From: Phycisphaerae bacterium
GTDB lineage: Bacteria; Planctomycetota; Phycisphaerae; UBA1845
Reading direction: 5' to 3'
Length of the DNA: 64,000 nt
NCBI GenBank assembly: GCA_029260075.1
Contig: JAJDDY010000087.1
Location: forward strand, 124,001-188,000
Positions 9,104 to 17,851 of this stretch are shown piece by piece. The first letter of the stretch is position 1. Every line of letters starts with the position of its first letter. Below the pieces are notes generated by a model. The model saw only the letters and a program-made list of their open reading frames with translations. It had not been told where the DNA came from and searched no databases. Position numbers and translations under genes: made by a program.

Positions 9104-10282
9104 TCAATCATTAACTGCGCCTTTGATACGATCTTTGTCATAGACACTCTCTTCAAGTTCGATTGTGACGATGAGCGGCGTAGATATGGGATCGGGCAAG
9201 TTGTCAGCGAAGATCGTAGCTCGAAGGTCAAGTCTAGTAGGGTTCGCTGATCCAATATACCACTGGTCGGTGATCCACACGTCGGATTTCGGCTGAAGCT
9301 TTCCGACGTCGACACTAAGCGTCCAGTTCGCGCCGTGCTCTTCAACTTGAACGTTCGAGCGGAACACGCTCGGCATAGACCCTCCAACCCCGACACTTGC
9401 TCGGTTCTTGGGGTGACTCAGCTCATCAAATTGTAGCAATCCATCAGTTTTGGAACCATGGACTTCGATTCTCACATCAGTCGCCGTCACCGAACCACAA
9501 TTTTGAACCAAAAAACCGACGCTGGTTAGAAATGCAAGCTCCTGGTGACGTTCGCGTATCTGCTCGGGAGTCGGCTGCTCGCCAACTAATGAGTTCAAAA
9601 AATGGCGAGGAATCTGCACTCGCGTCGCTGGAGACTCGATCAGCTTGATCGCGCTGAGATGCTTTCCGAGCCACTTCAACTGTTCGCGTGTCAGGGGTGG
9701 GGGATCTACCAGCAATGTCGACGTGATGGCCAGCTGCGTTCCGAGTCGAAGGCGCTTCCTTGTATCAGCAAATTCCACCGCTATGCTTGGGACGGCGGGA
9801 ATCGCCACGCGATCTTCGCCCATCTCCGCAATCTCGTCGGGGCTGGCGCGTCCAGTCGAGCTGCCACGACGGATGTAGACGACTCCCCCACAAAGTTTGC
9901 CAAAGTCACTCGACAGATACACCGGGCGCACCTGGCCAGCCGCGATAGTGATGACACCGACATCCTTTCCGCCGAGCGGGACTACCGAGTACCCGAAGGA
10001 AAGTGGCTTGTTCGTCTTCGCGTGGACAAACTGCTGCAGGTTCGCATCGTCTAGGTGCGTCGATATTCCAACGACGGTCGCCTTGGCTCCCGTTTGTTCC
10101 TCTACGCCAATCAGAATGTAGGCATCTGATGACTTCCAGGCATTCGCCATTGCCAGGATGTCTTTGAGCAATTCACTCTTTACGCGATTGGGTTCCCCTA
10201 CAAAACGATATTGTTCGCGCTTAAAATCCAGCGACTCGGACTCAGACTGATTCAAAAGTGAGTTTAGTAACGCAGCGTCCAT
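9104..10282 (-). CDS. AlbA_2 (Schlafen-like) putative DNA-binding protein
   Basis: The 392-residue protein opens with the AlbA_2 signature: SESESLDFKREQY (residues about 11-23), then a helix ending ILAMANAW, AYILIGVEE and a GGVVYIRRGSSTGRASPDEI segment around residue 145. AlbA_2 domains are found in putative transcriptional regulators and Schlafen-like ATP-binding proteins. The C-terminal half (about 200-392) resembles no family I recognise; it looks beta-rich. The longer frame was trimmed to the ATG at 10282, which has AAGGA at suitable distance and starts immediately before the domain. It has no operon partner. Lone AlbA_2 genes can be accessory or defence-associated, but nothing nearby supports that here. 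Confidence 0.75.
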   Translation of the reverse strand: MDAALLNSLLNQSESESLDFKREQYRFVGEPNRVKSELLKDILAMANAWKSSDAYILIGVEEQTGAKATVVGISTHLDDANLQQFVHAKTNKPLSFGYSVVPLGGKDVGVITIAAGQVRPVYLSSDFGKLCGGVVYIRRGSSTGRASPDEIAEMGEDRVAIPAVPSIAVEFADTRKRLRLGTQLAITSTLLVDPPPLTREQLKWLGKHLSAIKLIESPATRVQIPRHFLNSLVGEQPTPEQIRERHQELAFLTSVGFLVQNCGSVTATDVRIEVHGSKTDGLLQFDELSHPKNRASVGVGGSMPSVFRSNVQVEEHGANWTLSVDVGKLQPKSDVWITDQWYIGSANPTRLDLRATIFADNLPDPISTPLIVTIELEESVYDKDRIKGAVND

Positions 10283-10644
10283 TTCGGCGATCCTTGAGTA
10301 GCGTGACCGAGAGAACCGCAACCGATCGAGGGATCGACTGCCACCGCTACGCGCGATTGCGCAGTACAACTGCCGGAACGACCACCGCTGTCACAACTGT
10401 GGTCCAACCTAATCCCGGAACGCAGACCACGGGGCGCAGCATGTGTCTTGGTTGGCCCGCCGAGCGTGCAGCGGACGCACCGTTCGCCATCGATTCTTCT
10501 ACATTTCTCACTACACTCAGGGGCAATATACCGCATCATTTTCCGCAGCAACAGGTCCGCCCCACCGCGACCGCGTCCGGGATCAATGACGGCGGGCAAT
10601 AGCCCGACCACGACTTGTACAACAACAGCAGCACTCCGCTCGCG
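10283..10644. other. Gene-free stretch
   Basis: About 360 bp between the AlbA_2 gene and the acyltransferase stop. A 115-codon minus frame (10264-10611) is Arg/Ser/Cys-rich and looks like non-coding translation. No dispersed repeat or clear terminator was found. Confidence 0.4.
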
Positions 10645-12015
10645 CTACTCTGCACTGAGTAGGTCGGATACCAACTCGTCGACGAGCTTGTGCATGGTCT
10701 CGGTGGGTACCCTGGATTCAACGTACATGGCGCAGATGTTGAGTTGGTTGTGGCTCTCGTTGACGTCGATGGCGAAGCCCCCGCGCGGTGAGATCGGATG
10801 CGTACCGTAAATATTGCGCAGCTCCGCGCCGCAGAAATGGGTCATCGGGCGACGCGCCGGGCCAATCATACCGAGGACAAGCGACGGTTGATCCGACGTC
10901 TCCGCCGGATCAACACGACGGGATTTCGTTTCCACACGATACATAATGCGACTTAGCCAGCCGACGGGCAGTCGCGTCATGGCGTGCATCTGCGCGAGGC
11001 GGCGCTGCAGCACACCACTTTCGATCTGCGCGTGGGATTGATTGAGAAAGAGGTCGGCGACGGCACGGCGATCGGGGGCCATCTCAGCAGGAATGTAGAT
11101 GGGAAGCCAAGCGACAAGATTGTGGCACACGGGTTTGCGGTCACGGCGTTTGCGGTAGTCGACCAAGTTACCCGTCGAATACGTAGCCCCCGCAGGATGC
11201 GGACGCGGTATCACACGGTCCAAGGCGCGAATCCCACACGCCCGCAAGAAACCGCCGAAACGCGCAAACCCGCAAACGCGCATCGCCATCGTCTTCGCGG
11301 CTTTGGTCTGTTCCACCGTCAACGTGCGCACAAAGTAGCGAACCGGACCCGCATCGCTCGGCGTTGGACCTTTCGTCAGGTACATCGCGCGCGATCCAGC
11401 CACCGGCGCCCCGCGAATGTCGCTGAAATTGAACGCCATGCGCTTCCATCGTGGCATCTCCGCGAAGAGACGCGTGAAGTCATCGCGTAGCTCATCGCCC
11501 GCACTCTCCACCATGGTCGGTTCTTGCGGATCGTGATACAATGCTTGCAGTTCCTCAAGCATCGTCGTCCCGCCGCGTCCGTCCATCAGCGTATGGGGAT
11601 AGCGCGCGATCACAACATCGCCCGACGAACCGCCGCGTAGCACGTGAAGATGAAAAGGGCGTTGTCCGTGGATATCCAACGAACGCGAGAGTAGCGCCTC
11701 GCCGAAAGTGTGCTTGGCTTCGTCGGTCGGAGTTTCGATGTGGTGAAGGTGGACGACCTCGCTCGGGTCCGGGAGCGGTCCATCCAACCGCCATGCCGGT
11801 CGTCGTCCGAACGGGGTCACCGTCAAGCGACCCGCAGCGGCAGGATAGCGACGATACAGCGACATCATCGCCTGCTTCATGCCCTCCACGTCGACCTTGC
11901 CGTCGGTCAGCAAGTGAATCTGCGAGAACGAACCTGCCAGCCCCATTCGCTGCGACACGCGATGGAGCGCCAGAAAGTACAGGTCAAACGGATTGGGATG
12001 ATGATATTTCGCCAC
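10645..12015 (-). CDS. Condensation/WS-DGAT-fold acyltransferase
   Basis: A 456-residue protein of the CoA-dependent acyltransferase fold. The catalytic HxxxDG motif is clear: YPHTLMDGRGG at about residue 138. Such enzymes include wax-ester synthase/diacylglycerol acyltransferases, alcohol acetyltransferases and NRPS condensation-like proteins; the second conserved region is too divergent to choose among them. The N-terminus FDLYFLALHRV resembles the start of acyltransferases that esterify lipids. The start is GTG at 12015, with GGAGA six bases upstream. It is transcribed in the same direction as the GT-C and sulfatase-like genes upstream, but an R1 repeat lies between. A role in acylating a surface lipid or glycan is an inference. 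Confidence 0.7.
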   Translation of the reverse strand: MAKYHHPNPFDLYFLALHRVSQRMGLAGSFSQIHLLTDGKVDVEGMKQAMMSLYRRYPAAAGRLTVTPFGRRPAWRLDGPLPDPSEVVHLHHIETPTDEAKHTFGEALLSRSLDIHGQRPFHLHVLRGGSSGDVVIARYPHTLMDGRGGTTMLEELQALYHDPQEPTMVESAGDELRDDFTRLFAEMPRWKRMAFNFSDIRGAPVAGSRAMYLTKGPTPSDAGPVRYFVRTLTVEQTKAAKTMAMRVCGFARFGGFLRACGIRALDRVIPRPHPAGATYSTGNLVDYRKRRDRKPVCHNLVAWLPIYIPAEMAPDRRAVADLFLNQSHAQIESGVLQRRLAQMHAMTRLPVGWLSRIMYRVETKSRRVDPAETSDQPSLVLGMIGPARRPMTHFCGAELRNIYGTHPISPRGGFAIDVNESHNQLNICAMYVESRVPTETMHKLVDELVSDLLSAE

Positions 12016-12071
12016 GCGCGATCTCCGGACGAATCGTCCGATGTTGGATTCTTCTCGACACGTCCTGATGC

Positions 12072-12150
12072 CTAGCAGCCTATTGTGCGTGGCTGGATTC
12101 CAAGTGCGGCACCGGCTTCCAGCCGGTGATCCGTTAGCGCTTTCACCTTA
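12072..12150 (+). repeat. R1 repeat, partial copy with internal insertion
   Basis: It starts CTAGCAGCC and contains the perfect hairpin CACCGGCTTCCAGCCGGTG. About 15 extra bases separate the terminal part from the hairpin compared with other copies, and the distal half is degenerate. Confidence 0.7.
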
Positions 12151-12199
12151 TCAACAGACGCTCGTCCCATCGCCGCCAACAACCTGTACGTACCGCGTT

Positions 12200-14287
12200 T
12201 CACGGTCCCCCTTCATCGCCGGTGAGAAAAAGATCCGACTGAACCACACGCTCAACCACGCCGAGGATGGAAAAATACGCATCACGCTCTTCGATCATAC
12301 TTGCAGAGGTGGATGTCCACCGGGCGTACTCATCCAGCGCCGCGCCGACATCGACAAGCTCGCACCATGCTCGAACAGCTTCCAGTCTCTCGACAGACGG
12401 CACGCGCTCGCGACTCAAGCCGACCTCGATCGCCGCAGCCAAGTTTCGCGCGGCTGGCCGTACGCGCTGCACAATTCGCTCCCACGCCTCTTGAGCGACG
12501 GGTGCATCGGCTGAGCGCGCTTGATCAAACCATCGCGCGAGCTGCGGGGAAAGGGACGTCGGCTTCAAATCGAACCGAATGCGCTGCGCCGGTCGACCCG
12601 GAGTCGAAACGTAAAACCGATACTTCGGATTATCCAATCGATCGTGGAACGTGAACCGAAGACGCCGCACGCCGGACGCATTGCCGTCGACAATGGTGGT
12701 GTCAAAGACTTCGCCCGGCACGACTGAACCACTGCTCAGCGGCGGACCGGACCGCATCCCGTCAATCAACATTCCGCCGACAACACCGGAAAAGTACTGT
12801 GGCTTGTCCGTCGAAACGACGAGCTCGTAATCGTTAATCCGCTCGACCGTACTTGCGTGCTGCATCATCAACGGATGCGGCGCGACAGTGAGAATGTGCC
12901 CTTCCAAATCATCGACACCCCACGCATCGCGAAGCGCCACCGGTGCGTAGATGCCGGCGATGGGCCAGTTGATGAAGAACAAGTGCGTGCCCGGTTCCGG
13001 TTTCGATGTGGAGAATTCGATATCTGCATAGAGCAGTTGTTCCGATCGCACAATCCCTCGCCACACGAATCGGTAAACACCCAGCGACCAGAGCGTGCCT
13101 ATGATCATCAATGTTGTGACGACAACACGCCGACGACCACGTGCCCGCGACGCGAGCACCGCAAGGAACACAGCGTGCCCGATGAACGGTAGGTAGCTGA
13201 AGTGCGGCATAATGAACACCGGAATCACCGGAGCCAGGGCAGCCGCAGACCAGATGGGCCAAAACCATCGACCGCGCAACCCACGCGACGCGATGGCATA
13301 CCAAAGCACGATCAACCCCAGCAGCAGGAACATCACCGCGTGGGCGGCCAACTGCCCGGTCGACAGACCTTCATACGTCGTAATCCCCAGGAACATGGGC
13401 GTATAGAACGTCAGCGAAAACAACATCTGCATGAGCTTGCTGCCCGCCCAAAGGACATACGCGAAGCCTGCGGGCGAACTGAAATAAATATCCGGAACGT
13501 CAGCCACCGGGAAGATGACGAGACGCCAATAGAGATAGGCACCGCTCAACACTGCCAGCAAGGCGTACACCGGCACGCGACGCTTGACTTGACGCCAACC
13601 GCCCCAAAACAGATCGATCGCGACCACGATCCCTGGAAACACGATGGCCGATTCGCGACTGAACAAGGCGAGCGCCCAGAGTGCGATCGATCCGACCAAC
13701 GGCCACAGGCGCACTGGTTGCGATGCCAAGGGTTTGGCACGAGTGGCCGACATGTATAGCAGAACCGACGCCGCAAAGAAAAAAGCACTGATAAGCGCAT
13801 TGCGCGCCGCCACCCAACTGATCGCAAACACAGCATGCGGGTTCATCAGAAAGAACGCACCCGCCAACAGCGCCCATCCGCGATGCCCAATACCCTTGCA
13901 AGCCAGCAGATAGACCAGAAACCCCGTGGCCAGATGCCAGGTCATGGCACACGCGTGAATCCCTACCGGGTTGCCACCGGTCAGGGCATACTCGATCTTC
14001 ATAAAGACCATCGCAACCGGTCGGGCGTATCGCCATTGAAGGGGTTCGTCCAACCACCACAGGTTCACCAACCGGCCGGGCAAATCGAACGTGGCCGACT
14101 CCACCAGGTCGTCAAAGCCCCAACCGCACTCGCGCAGCGTGACACGATGCCAATAGTCGTCGAAGAACAAACCGTCACCGAGCGACGCACCGTGCGTCAC
14201 CACAACCACCACAAGCAGAACGCCCAGCGCGAACAGGTGTCCGCGCGGCGCTCGATTGTTGTCAGCCGTGACGGTGGGCGTCTCCAT
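12200..14287 (-). CDS. GT-C type membrane glycosyltransferase-like protein
   Basis: A 695-residue polytopic membrane protein with about 10-12 hydrophobic segments in residues 15-420 and a soluble C-terminal region of about 270 residues. The first extracytoplasmic loop has FFDDYWH (Asp43-Asp44), the acidic motif expected of GT-C enzymes that use polyprenyl-phosphate sugars, and later YARPVAMVFMKIEYAL, seen in dolichyl/undecaprenyl mannosyltransferase-like proteins. It would transfer a sugar on the periplasmic face. The gene follows the sulfatase-like gene by six bases, so the two are almost certainly co-transcribed. The exact donor and acceptor are unknown, and the soluble tail has no domain I recognise. 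Confidence 0.72.
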   Translation of the reverse strand: METPTVTADNNRAPRGHLFALGVLLVVVVVTHGASLGDGLFFDDYWHRVTLRECGWGFDDLVESATFDLPGRLVNLWWLDEPLQWRYARPVAMVFMKIEYALTGGNPVGIHACAMTWHLATGFLVYLLACKGIGHRGWALLAGAFFLMNPHAVFAISWVAARNALISAFFFAASVLLYMSATRAKPLASQPVRLWPLVGSIALWALALFSRESAIVFPGIVVAIDLFWGGWRQVKRRVPVYALLAVLSGAYLYWRLVIFPVADVPDIYFSSPAGFAYVLWAGSKLMQMLFSLTFYTPMFLGITTYEGLSTGQLAAHAVMFLLLGLIVLWYAIASRGLRGRWFWPIWSAAALAPVIPVFIMPHFSYLPFIGHAVFLAVLASRARGRRRVVVTTLMIIGTLWSLGVYRFVWRGIVRSEQLLYADIEFSTSKPEPGTHLFFINWPIAGIYAPVALRDAWGVDDLEGHILTVAPHPLMMQHASTVERINDYELVVSTDKPQYFSGVVGGMLIDGMRSGPPLSSGSVVPGEVFDTTIVDGNASGVRRLRFTFHDRLDNPKYRFYVSTPGRPAQRIRFDLKPTSLSPQLARWFDQARSADAPVAQEAWERIVQRVRPAARNLAAAIEVGLSRERVPSVERLEAVRAWCELVDVGAALDEYARWTSTSASMIEERDAYFSILGVVERVVQSDLFLTGDEGGP

Positions 14288-14293
14288 GAAACT

Positions 14294-15904
14294 CTATTCA
14301 ATGTATCCGAGGGTTTGCAGGTGGTCTTCGATTCGCCGCTGATCGTCGGCGCTCAACGCGGTCATGGAAGCATCCGGGCTCGCCTCGGTCGACGCCATCT
14401 CCGTGGCGATCGCCCGCAGTTCGGCACAGCGGTCGGGTTGTTCGGCTGCAAGGTTGATCAGTTCCGCCGGGTCGTTGTGCAGATCGTACAACTCTTGCGG
14501 TAGTTCGTTGTTGGCGGTGCCGAACGTGTACTTGTGGTCTTCGGTCCGCACGCCACCGAGTTCCAGATCTACCGGAAGACCGGTGACCGAAACGTACGCC
14601 GGCGCCGAAGTCCACGGCTTCCCGTCAATGATCGCGCGGAACGATCGCCCGTCGCAACCTTTCACCGACTCGTCACCCGGACCGATCAGGTCCATGAGCG
14701 TCGGCAATACGTCCGGCTGCCGCACCATCTGATCGAACACCGCACCGCCGGGCAACACACCACTCCGGCGCATCACCAGCGGAACGCGCACGAGGTAATC
14801 ATACACATGGATCATGTGCCCTTCTTCGATATTGTTCTTATACGAATTGATCCACATGCGAAGGTGAAGATTGAGCGCCTCGTCCTCGCCCAGGGCGTCG
14901 ACGAACCGATCAACCTTGCCCCTGGCGCTACCGCTGTCGAGCAAACCACGACGCTTGAGCATCCGCGTCAGCTTCAGCGGTTTACCGAGTGAAAGAAGAT
15001 CGCGCAGACCGATCATCGGTGCGAGCCGCAACACCCGCACGCGATCGCGCAATCGATCAGTCCAACCGCGTACAGCCGCAGGTTTCGTGTCACGAAGTTT
15101 CAGCGTGCGAAGCCAAGGCGCGCCGCGCCCGTACAATTCTTGCATCACACTCGGACCAGCCACACCGGCGACCTCGTGCGACGCCATCCCGACCGATGCA
15201 TCCACGCCGAGTAGCTCACGCGAATAGGCGACGGCCGTGCCTTCGCGATAAGTTTCCAGCTCCGTCTTTTCACCATGATCACCGGTGAACACAACGAACG
15301 TGTCATCACCAGCCGCATCCAAGACGCGTCCGAGCTGCGCGTCGAGGCTTGACACCGACCGCTCGTATTCCGTACGCCCAAACGAAGAGTGGCGAAACGA
15401 CGCCGCCACCTGCCGGGGCGTGTGCAACTCCCAGAGATGCAGCATTAAGAACCAAGGCCCGCGGTAATGACCACGGCGCAACCTGTCAACGAATGCATCG
15501 CCCCACGCGGTGTGTAGATAGTCGCAGGGCGCACGGTATTCGTAGCTGTCGAACCCGCGGCCGATACCCGTCTCGAGCAGCAACGGACCGGTCACCTCTG
15601 CGTATGTGTGGTAGCCCCGCGCCGCGGCTAGCTGCGCCATGGTGGGCATGTGATCGGGAAGTCGATAACCCCACACCAGATGAACGCCGTGATGGTGGCT
15701 ATATAGACCGGTCAACAGCGTCGCAAAGCTCGGCGTCGTACAACTTTTTTCCGTAATCGTGGTGGGAAAACTGACGCCCGCTTGAGCCAATCGATCGATG
15801 TTGGGCGTGACAGTCGCGCGATCGGGGCCAAGCCACACGTCAGAGCGTGCGCAATCGACGACGATAAGAAGTACGTTGGGCAAGGATGACGCGGCGCTGC
15901 TCAT
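14294..15904 (-). CDS. Sulfatase-like hydrolase/transferase with Thr at the nucleophile position
   Basis: A 536-residue alkaline-phosphatase-superfamily protein: PNVLLIVVDCARSD at the N-terminus gives the metal-binding Asp, TPNIDRLAQAGVSF follows, and VFTGDHGEKTE supplies the Asp-His pair of the metal site. The canonical sulfatase C/S-x-P-x-R is here TTPSF, so the formylglycine Cys and the Arg are both absent. Thr at this position is usual in phosphoglycerol and phosphoethanolamine transferases, so phospho-group transfer or phosphodiester hydrolysis is as likely as sulfate hydrolysis. There is no signal peptide. The C-terminal LQTLGYIE is the usual end of this subgroup. It is in an operon with the GT-C gene. 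Confidence 0.8.
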   Translation of the reverse strand: MSSAASSLPNVLLIVVDCARSDVWLGPDRATVTPNIDRLAQAGVSFPTTITEKSCTTPSFATLLTGLYSHHHGVHLVWGYRLPDHMPTMAQLAAARGYHTYAEVTGPLLLETGIGRGFDSYEYRAPCDYLHTAWGDAFVDRLRRGHYRGPWFLMLHLWELHTPRQVAASFRHSSFGRTEYERSVSSLDAQLGRVLDAAGDDTFVVFTGDHGEKTELETYREGTAVAYSRELLGVDASVGMASHEVAGVAGPSVMQELYGRGAPWLRTLKLRDTKPAAVRGWTDRLRDRVRVLRLAPMIGLRDLLSLGKPLKLTRMLKRRGLLDSGSARGKVDRFVDALGEDEALNLHLRMWINSYKNNIEEGHMIHVYDYLVRVPLVMRRSGVLPGGAVFDQMVRQPDVLPTLMDLIGPGDESVKGCDGRSFRAIIDGKPWTSAPAYVSVTGLPVDLELGGVRTEDHKYTFGTANNELPQELYDLHNDPAELINLAAEQPDRCAELRAIATEMASTEASPDASMTALSADDQRRIEDHLQTLGYIE

Positions 15905-15982
15905 AATTGCGAATCATAACATGTTCAGATCGGACAATGAGGCTAATCATCCGCAAGACCCCACGACGACGCAAATCCCCGG

Positions 15983-16056
15983 ACTAGATACAACGGGCGC
16001 CAGCCCGAAACTCCTGTGTGGCACCGGCTTCCAGCCGATGATCCATTGCGATTGCC
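15983..16056. repeat. R3 fragment abutting R1 fragment
   Basis: 15983-16007 carries CTAG and the GGGCGCCAGCCCG word of R3. It is followed directly by the R1 hairpin GCACCGGCTTCCAGCCG at about 16021. Both are truncated remnants, showing that copies of different families stack. Confidence 0.6.
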
Positions 16057-16124
16057 TCCGAACAACGGAAGCACGCCCGACTACCGGCCCAGCTCGACGG
16101 TACGATAGCGTGACACGCGCAACC

Positions 16125-17219
16125 CTACTCCGCGACCTGGCGCGCCGCGAGCTGTCGGTCGGCGATGTCGCCCGCCGATCCCTCTTGGCTATCCACGTCC
16201 AACCGCTCACGCAAGTACCAATCGCCAGCCCTGCGCATGCCCTCGGCAAACGTCGTTCGCGCGGACCAACCCAACTCGCGGCCAATCGCCTGCGTATCCA
16301 ACGCGTGATCCGCGCTCATCAGCGCAACCACCGCACGAGTCACGCGCGGTCGAACACCCGGAAGTCGCGACAGGGCGTCCGCCAGACAGGCCAAAATCCA
16401 CGCCGTCTTCACCGGAATGCGCTTCGTCGGCGCCGGCCAACCTACGGCCTCAGCCATGGCTGACAAGAACGCCTGCTGCGTGACGACTTCATCACCGGCT
16501 ACGTCATAGACACGACCCGAAGCCGCAGCATGAGTGGCCGCGAGTATGGCTGCGTCTGCGGCGTCGTCGACGTACAGCGTAGCCATCCGGTTACTACCGT
16601 CGCCGAGCACAGCGTATCGGCCCATCTGCAGTAGCGGAACGACGTGCGTGTGCAACGCACGATTACCCGGACCGTAAATGAAGCCAAACCGGAGGATCGA
16701 CCACGCCACGCCGGCGGCGTCACAGTGCGATCGCACCAGGTTTTCCGCAGCCAGCTTGGATCGACCGTAGTAGTTGTAGGGCGCGGGTCGCGGTGACATT
16801 CGATCGGCACATATTCCACGCTGCATCTGCTTCGGACCGTAGACGCCGGCGGAACTGATGTAGACGAACCGGTCGAGCGCGCCAGACAGCACGCTATCGA
16901 GCAAGCGGCGCGTGCCGTCGATGTTCGTAGCGACGAAGTCTCGCCAGGGACCCGACGTATCAACACGGGCGGCGGCGTGATAGACAACCTTGATAGGCTG
17001 ATCACATAGAACGTCGCGTGACAGACGGCTGAGGTCACCGAGGATCGGCGTGCCGCCAAGCGACTGAACCCACCGCGCATCACTGCTTCGCCGCACCAAG
17101 GCCAGCACACGATCGTTTCGCTCAACCAGTTTCGGAATCAGCGTGCGACCCAGCAGCCCGGTCGCGCCGGTCACCAGCACGCTCACGACGCGTTTCGACT
17201 TGGCGACCGGGGTATCCAT
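16125..17219 (-). CDS. NAD(P)-dependent epimerase/dehydratase (extended SDR)
   Basis: A 364-residue extended short-chain dehydrogenase. The Rossmann motif is VLVTGATGLLGRT (residues about 14-26), and the catalytic YYGRSK (Tyr-x-x-x-Lys) lies near residue 150 after a YISSAGVYG serine segment. The family includes nucleotide-sugar epimerases, 3-beta-hydroxysteroid dehydrogenases and OleD-type beta-hydroxyacid reductases. Its neighbour is a KAS III-like enzyme, so a lipid substrate is worth considering, but this is context only. It overlaps the start of the upstream methyltransferase-like gene's 3' end by 37 bases, indicating translational coupling. Confidence 0.85.
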   Translation of the reverse strand: MDTPVAKSKRVVSVLVTGATGLLGRTLIPKLVERNDRVLALVRRSSDARWVQSLGGTPILGDLSRLSRDVLCDQPIKVVYHAAARVDTSGPWRDFVATNIDGTRRLLDSVLSGALDRFVYISSAGVYGPKQMQRGICADRMSPRPAPYNYYGRSKLAAENLVRSHCDAAGVAWSILRFGFIYGPGNRALHTHVVPLLQMGRYAVLGDGSNRMATLYVDDAADAAILAATHAAASGRVYDVAGDEVVTQQAFLSAMAEAVGWPAPTKRIPVKTAWILACLADALSRLPGVRPRVTRAVVALMSADHALDTQAIGRELGWSARTTFAEGMRRAGDWYLRERLDVDSQEGSAGDIADRQLAARQVAE

Positions 17220-17785
17220 CGCGGAACGCGAGACTTGTACTCTGCGTATGTTGAACCGAAGCGTTGTTCGAGCAACGGCTCTTCAACAAAGGAGGCCTGC
17301 GCGTGGGCGAGCGGGATAGCCACCAGAAACAACAGGGCGATACCCGTCGACGAAAACGCGATGGCTTCGCCGAGCAGGATCATCACCACGCACCCGGCGA
17401 TCGGGTTACGCATCCAGCGATATGGCCCACCCGATACGAACTCACGCGGCGGGTCGAACTCGACGTACGCCCCGCGACCGCGGCTGGTCAGGTAGTAAGA
17501 CGTTCGGATGTATATGACCAGGAACACAACCGCGATCACCCATCCAAGCCAACGAGCGAGACCGATCTCGACGTGCCACTGTGGCCGCCACACGTCGATT
17601 CGGTGGGCGAGCCAGGGAAGGAACCCCACGAACACAGCCAGGAAAAAGAGTCCGTAGAAGACAACCCGCACGGTGAGCGGCACGCGATCGAGAAGCGTGG
17701 GCGCGGCGGCTGATTGGGCGTTGAGGAGCTTGGGGTCGGAGGTAGACCCTCCGGTTGGGGGCGACATCTCGCGTCCGGAGTGCAT
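17183..17785 (-). CDS. Isoprenylcysteine carboxylmethyltransferase-like membrane protein
   Basis: A 200-residue membrane protein with four or five hydrophobic segments. The C-terminal half has the ICMT/PEMT fold signature: GPYRWMRNPIAGCVVMILLG at about residues 115-135 and EEPLLEQRFGSTYAEYKSRVPRWIP near the end, which bind S-adenosylmethionine at the membrane surface. Bacterial members methylate lipids or unknown acceptors rather than prenylated cysteine. The ATG at 17785 lies 66 bases downstream of the KAS III-like stop, and the 3' end overlaps the SDR by 37 bases. The three genes therefore look like one transcription unit that modifies an acyl lipid. Confidence 0.85.
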   Translation of the reverse strand: MHSGREMSPPTGGSTSDPKLLNAQSAAAPTLLDRVPLTVRVVFYGLFFLAVFVGFLPWLAHRIDVWRPQWHVEIGLARWLGWVIAVVFLVIYIRTSYYLTSRGRGAYVEFDPPREFVSGGPYRWMRNPIAGCVVMILLGEAIAFSSTGIALLFLVAIPLAHAQASFVEEPLLEQRFGSTYAEYKSRVPRWIPRSPSRNAS

Positions 17786-17851
17786 CGAATTACCCCGTGG
17801 AACGAATCACAGCAATCTCGCTGCGGGCACCGCGCCGCATCGGGGCGACGG

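Noticed and set aside
9104-10282. Defence island around the AlbA_2 protein
   Set aside because: No nuclease, restriction-modification, toxin or other defence gene is adjacent.
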